64,000 nt of DNA, from NCBI GenBank assembly GCA_945910005.1, contig OX246737.1, positions 79,426,931-79,490,930 of the forward strand, read 5' to 3'. Shown in pieces: positions 61,226-64,000 of the stretch. The stretch's first letter is position 1. Each line of letters starts with the position of its first letter. The notes beneath the pieces are model-generated. The model was not told the DNA's origin, made no database searches, and worked only from the letters and a program-made list of their open reading frames with translations. Position numbers and translations under genes: made by a program. The DNA is from Isoperla grammatica. Lineage: Eukaryota > Arthropoda > Insecta > Plecoptera > Perlodidae.

Positions 61226-61307
61226 GCCGTAACAGAATACCGTTTACCGCAATACTCTTTCACGAAAGGCGCACGAGAACTAAAACTTACCTTTTGCTCT
61301 CCTACTA

Positions 61308-61851
61308 CAATGAAAAAACAACGAAATAAGAATTTGACAAAAGAGTTTTGACAGGACGCGAGGACATGTGTAAACAAGTCCAAAGAAATAAACCATACAG
61401 TGCAAAGATACAACGATTTAGCAATTAACCTGTTAATATCTTTGATTTTGGGTTTCATTGTATATTTTATTCTTGAAGCGTGCTGCCATCTGTTGTCAAT
61501 GTGTATGTAACATACGACCGTGTGGTTTAAACGCCAAGAACTCGGAATGGCACTAAACGGCACGTTACATGAGTTCAAACAAACTTCATAAACAGATATC
61601 AATAAAGAAATGTAAGTATTGTGTGTTAAATTTTAGGTTAAGAACACAACATTATATTTGATTCCCAAAAAACAAAAATGCAAAAAACCGAGATTTTATT
61701 CAGAATTTCAGTGAGGGTTGTTCCTCCTAGCCTATTTAAAAGTAACCCATGATCATACATTATTAATAACAAAATAATAATCCAAAAGTAGTGGGCGTAT
61801 AGATAGTTTTTTAAGCAGGTGTTCCGTTTTTTTTTTTTTTTTTTTTTTTAG
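61308..61851. other. End of intron 2 of the BEN-type gene
   Basis: No ORF of note. It ends in a run of about 23 T (61827-61849) and AG, a strong 3' splice site for the exon at 61852. Confidence 0.6.
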
Positions 61852-62146
61852 AAGTATTACCAAGAACATTCCAAAATGAAGGCCCTACGCGACATTATGA
61901 CTAAGAAATCTCAACAAAGAAATGCCGAGAGAAGCTACGACGCATTTGAAACAGAATTAAATTATGTAGAAAAAGTTACCAATCCTCCAAAGAACACCGC
62001 TGAGGCAAAGAGACCTACTAAAAGTGAAGAACTGAAAGTTGAAAATAAGAGATTAAAGATGGAACTTGAAGAAACTAAAAGGGAAGTAAGAAAATTGCGA
62101 GACCAGAATGATAATTTGCAGCAGCTTGTTATCGATAAAGTTGATG
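61852..62146 (+). CDS. BEN-domain-type protein gene, exon 3 (coiled coil)
   Basis: Acceptor (T)n-AG before 61852, phase 0 in; KYYQEHSKMKALRDIMTKKS, then KRPTKSEELKVENKRLKMEL and EETKREVRKLRDQNDNLQQL; donor GATG|GTGAGC at 62146, phase 1 out. The second half is a clear coiled coil (heptads with L, V, L). A linker followed by a coiled coil ahead of the conserved C-terminal domain is the usual layout of this protein type. The phase fits exon 2 (45172-45335). The rest of the gene, including any BEN domain, would lie beyond the window. Confidence 0.6.
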
Positions 62147-63032
62147 GTGAGCTCTGTGCAAGTAGGCCTAATCTAATTTTTGAAAAAGCTAGATAGGCCT
62201 TTGCTTTTTAAACTTTTGACTATTTAAAGTAAATTTATGGTTCATACAAAAAATCCCCCCATTACAGATATTTCAATACGATATCAGGCTTGTCGTATCC
62301 AATTTAATTTTGTAGCGCTTTCAGTTTCGTTGCCTCAATAGGCCTATTTATAGTCACTGCTTTTTGAAGAGGACAGTTTTTACTTGTGACAAACGACAGA
62401 AACCCTTGATTAAACTTGATAGAGTAGCGTATCCTATTTGATTTTATTAACAAAACGTGGCTATCTCCTAGAAATGAGGATTATTGGATAGGCCTCTAGT
62501 TAAGAGGTCATTACAATTTGTTTGCTTTTTCTCATGTCTTCATTTTTTACCTGGGCCTATTTAGTTTGTTTTTTAATGTAAGGGACTTTTTTGATTTGGA
62601 AGACGTTCCATCTTTTTTTTTTTAAAGAGTATGTCTTCAGTCAGTGTGCTCAATATCTTATTCTTTCCAGAATTGATTCAATACAACAATAGGCCTACGT
62701 AGGGTTTTAAATGGTGGAAAAAACCCGGGTTTTTTGGGTTTTTTCCGATGCTCTGGAAAAGTAGTTTTTTTTGGGAAAAATTGAAAATAGGCCCAAAGTA
62801 CTACTACAAATACTGTAACCAATTTAAACTTTTAACGTTGTTACAAATACAAACAATGCAAGACACCAAGAATAGAGATACTAATCATAATCCTAAATCC
62901 TTACTACTAATGAACAATGAATGATTATGGATTAAAGATTATGAATTAACATTTTTTAAATAAAAACGTTACAAAAAAAAGCTTCAGCCTAGTCCTCACA
63001 CACGAGTTTGTGTATAGGCCTATACTCATCAG
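62147..63032. other. Intronic sequence, no gene recognised
   Basis: Contains a perfect palindrome AAAAAACCCGGGTTTTTT (62718-62735) and scattered TAGGCCTA. No element ends seen. Confidence 0.5.
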
Positions 63033-63570
63033 TAGAGATCCTTGTATTTCGCAATGCGCGATAGCGCGAAATCACTTGAAACGTACAGCAATTGAAATAT
63101 GTTGGCATGACAGTCTGTTGTGAGTCGAAAAATAGTCTTTTTAAATCGCGAAATAAAACGAAATCCTGTGTATACGCAAAATAGCATAAGTCTACTGTTA
63201 TAAAAACGAAAAAGACTGAAGCTGTTGAATTGACGCGAAATCGCTGAATTTCTGTCAAAAACGTAATTTTCAACATTTTCTGCAGTGACTGCAGTGACCC
63301 TTCCACCCCTGCTAAACCGGTTCGCAACAGATTTTTCTCGTAGCTTGTGCGTCGACTGCATTCCGCTTTCCTAGCGACAGATTTCTTTTTTTCTTCTTTT
63401 CTTTCGCGACAATTTAGGCATGCCACATACGCTAGAATACTAGATACAAATTAGATTTGGTAAATTAAAATTGAAACACCGCCATAAGCTGAAACTACTG
63501 CTCAACAGCGAAATTTGGATTTAATAAAACGAAATATGCTAAAAAATAAAACCATTTACAAGGATCTCTA
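63033..63570. mobile_element. hAT-like non-autonomous element (538 bp)
   Basis: Ends TAGAGATCCTTGTA and TACAAGGATCTCTA are perfect inverted repeats, and CTCATCAG is duplicated at 63025-63032 and 63571-63578 (8 bp). TAGAG ends with 8-bp duplications are a hAT pattern. The minus-strand ORFs inside (63029-63426) resemble nothing known. Confidence 0.88.
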
Positions 63571-64000
63571 CTCATCAGTCATCATCTCATTCTCATCACA
63601 ATCAATCTGTCTCTCTCCAAGTTAGGCCTAACTCATTCCTGATCCTGGTCCCCCTATGGTGATCAATTGCATACTCAGTGGTACTGGGCCCTATGATGTT
63701 GTCTGAGTCGGAGTCAGACACTTCGTATTGTTCACCCACTTCGTCATTGGCATCTAAATCTTGTGGGGTGTCTAACTGCTAAATATCGCTCTCGTCGAAT
63801 ATAACACTAAAAATAGTGTAGCCCGACAATGATTTATCAACACTGAACTGACTTGAGTGCCGTGGTCGAGGTAGTAGTTCATGCTAAAAGATTGCACGGG
63901 TGGTGGTGGAGAGGGAGAGAGACAAACCCTACTTGAACAGAAGTCTGGAGTCCGACAACATGAACAAAGGACACTAACAAAATGGACATTTTATTTATAG

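Larger units (their letters stand above)
56535..61307. mobile_element. Giant inverted-repeat element with 150-bp arrays and a cysteine-rich protein gene
   Basis: The outer ends TAGTAGAACAGCAAAAGGTA (56535) and the complement of TAGTAGGAGAGCAAAAGGTA (ending 61307) are inverted repeats. The arms run inward through GCGGTAAACGGTATTC, arrays of a 150-bp unit, and about 580 bp of gene 3' end. Left arm is about 56535-58650, right arm about 60095-61307, with the central gene between and overlapping the left arm. It sits in intron 2 of the BEN-type gene. No clear target duplication was found. The architecture resembles a large DNA transposon or foldback element, but the encoded protein is not a transposase I can name. 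Confidence 0.75.

Noticed and set aside
61147..61602. 151-codon minus-strand ORF at the edge of the giant inverted-repeat element
   Set aside because: Half of it is terminal-repeat and 150-bp unit sequence, and no resemblance to a protein was found.
63599..63785. Minus-strand acidic ORF (DANDEVGEQYEVSDSDSD) as an exon related to the ORF at 55.1-56.3 kb
   Set aside because: Both have DSDSDS stretches and an acceptor-like TTTAGCAG precedes this one, but no other residues align and no donor is convincing.

Overview
The window is eukaryotic: genes are split by introns, retroelements and DNA-transposon relics fill most of it, and non-coding DNA is AT-rich with many tandem arrays. The repeat mix (Penelope-like, Jockey/CR1-like, R4/Dong-like and Ty3/gypsy elements, many short inverted-repeat elements) and the recurring palindrome TAGGCCTA suggest a marine invertebrate, perhaps a deuterostome such as an echinoderm. 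The species cannot be fixed from the sequence alone.

Two host genes can be supported. On the minus strand, two consecutive exons of an SLC22-type organic ion transporter lie at 23320-23130 and 8534-8307, joined in matching phase across a 14.6 kb intron. Each exon's 3' end is continuous with a large minisatellite. A 108-bp unit repeats about 39 times (18935-23195) and carries the end of the upstream exon plus its splice donor. An 84/88-bp unit (2128-8350) carries the end of the last exon with its stop codon. On the plus strand, three phase-compatible exons (44768-44930, 45172-45335, 61852-62146) look like the start of a BEN-domain-type nuclear protein gene. Exon 2 has an in-frame TAG, and intron 2 is 16.5 kb of mobile elements.

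Layout: 1-2127 nothing recognised; 2128-8350 array split by a TA-flanked element; 8.3-8.5 kb SLC22 last exon; 9.6-13.5 kb CR1-like LINE split by a TTAA-flanked element; 13.5-17.3 kb Jockey LINE; 17.4-18.3 kb inverted-repeat element; 18.9-23.3 kb array and SLC22 exon; 23.6-25.0 kb Penelope-like element with an inverted 5' part; 25.0-28.5 kb tandem repeats; 28.8-37.0 kb dead transposase gene split by a Ty3/gypsy element that is itself split by a piggyBac-like element; 37.1-42.1 kb microsatellites and an R4/Dong-like LINE sitting in (AAT)n; 42.5-45.9 kb small inverted-repeat elements and BEN-type exons; 46.2-47.3 kb LINE 3' end; 47.7-54.7 kb young Ty3/gypsy element with 700-bp LTRs that look identical; 55.1-56.3 kb ORF split by a TTA-flanked element; 56.5-61.3 kb giant inverted-repeat element with 150-bp tandem repeats in both arms and a decayed gene of an uncharacterised cysteine-rich protein family; 61.9-64 kb BEN-type exon 3, intron and a hAT-like element.

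The best candidates for something undescribed are the pair of minisatellites born from neighbouring exons of one transporter gene, and the giant inverted-repeat element at 56.5-61.3 kb.
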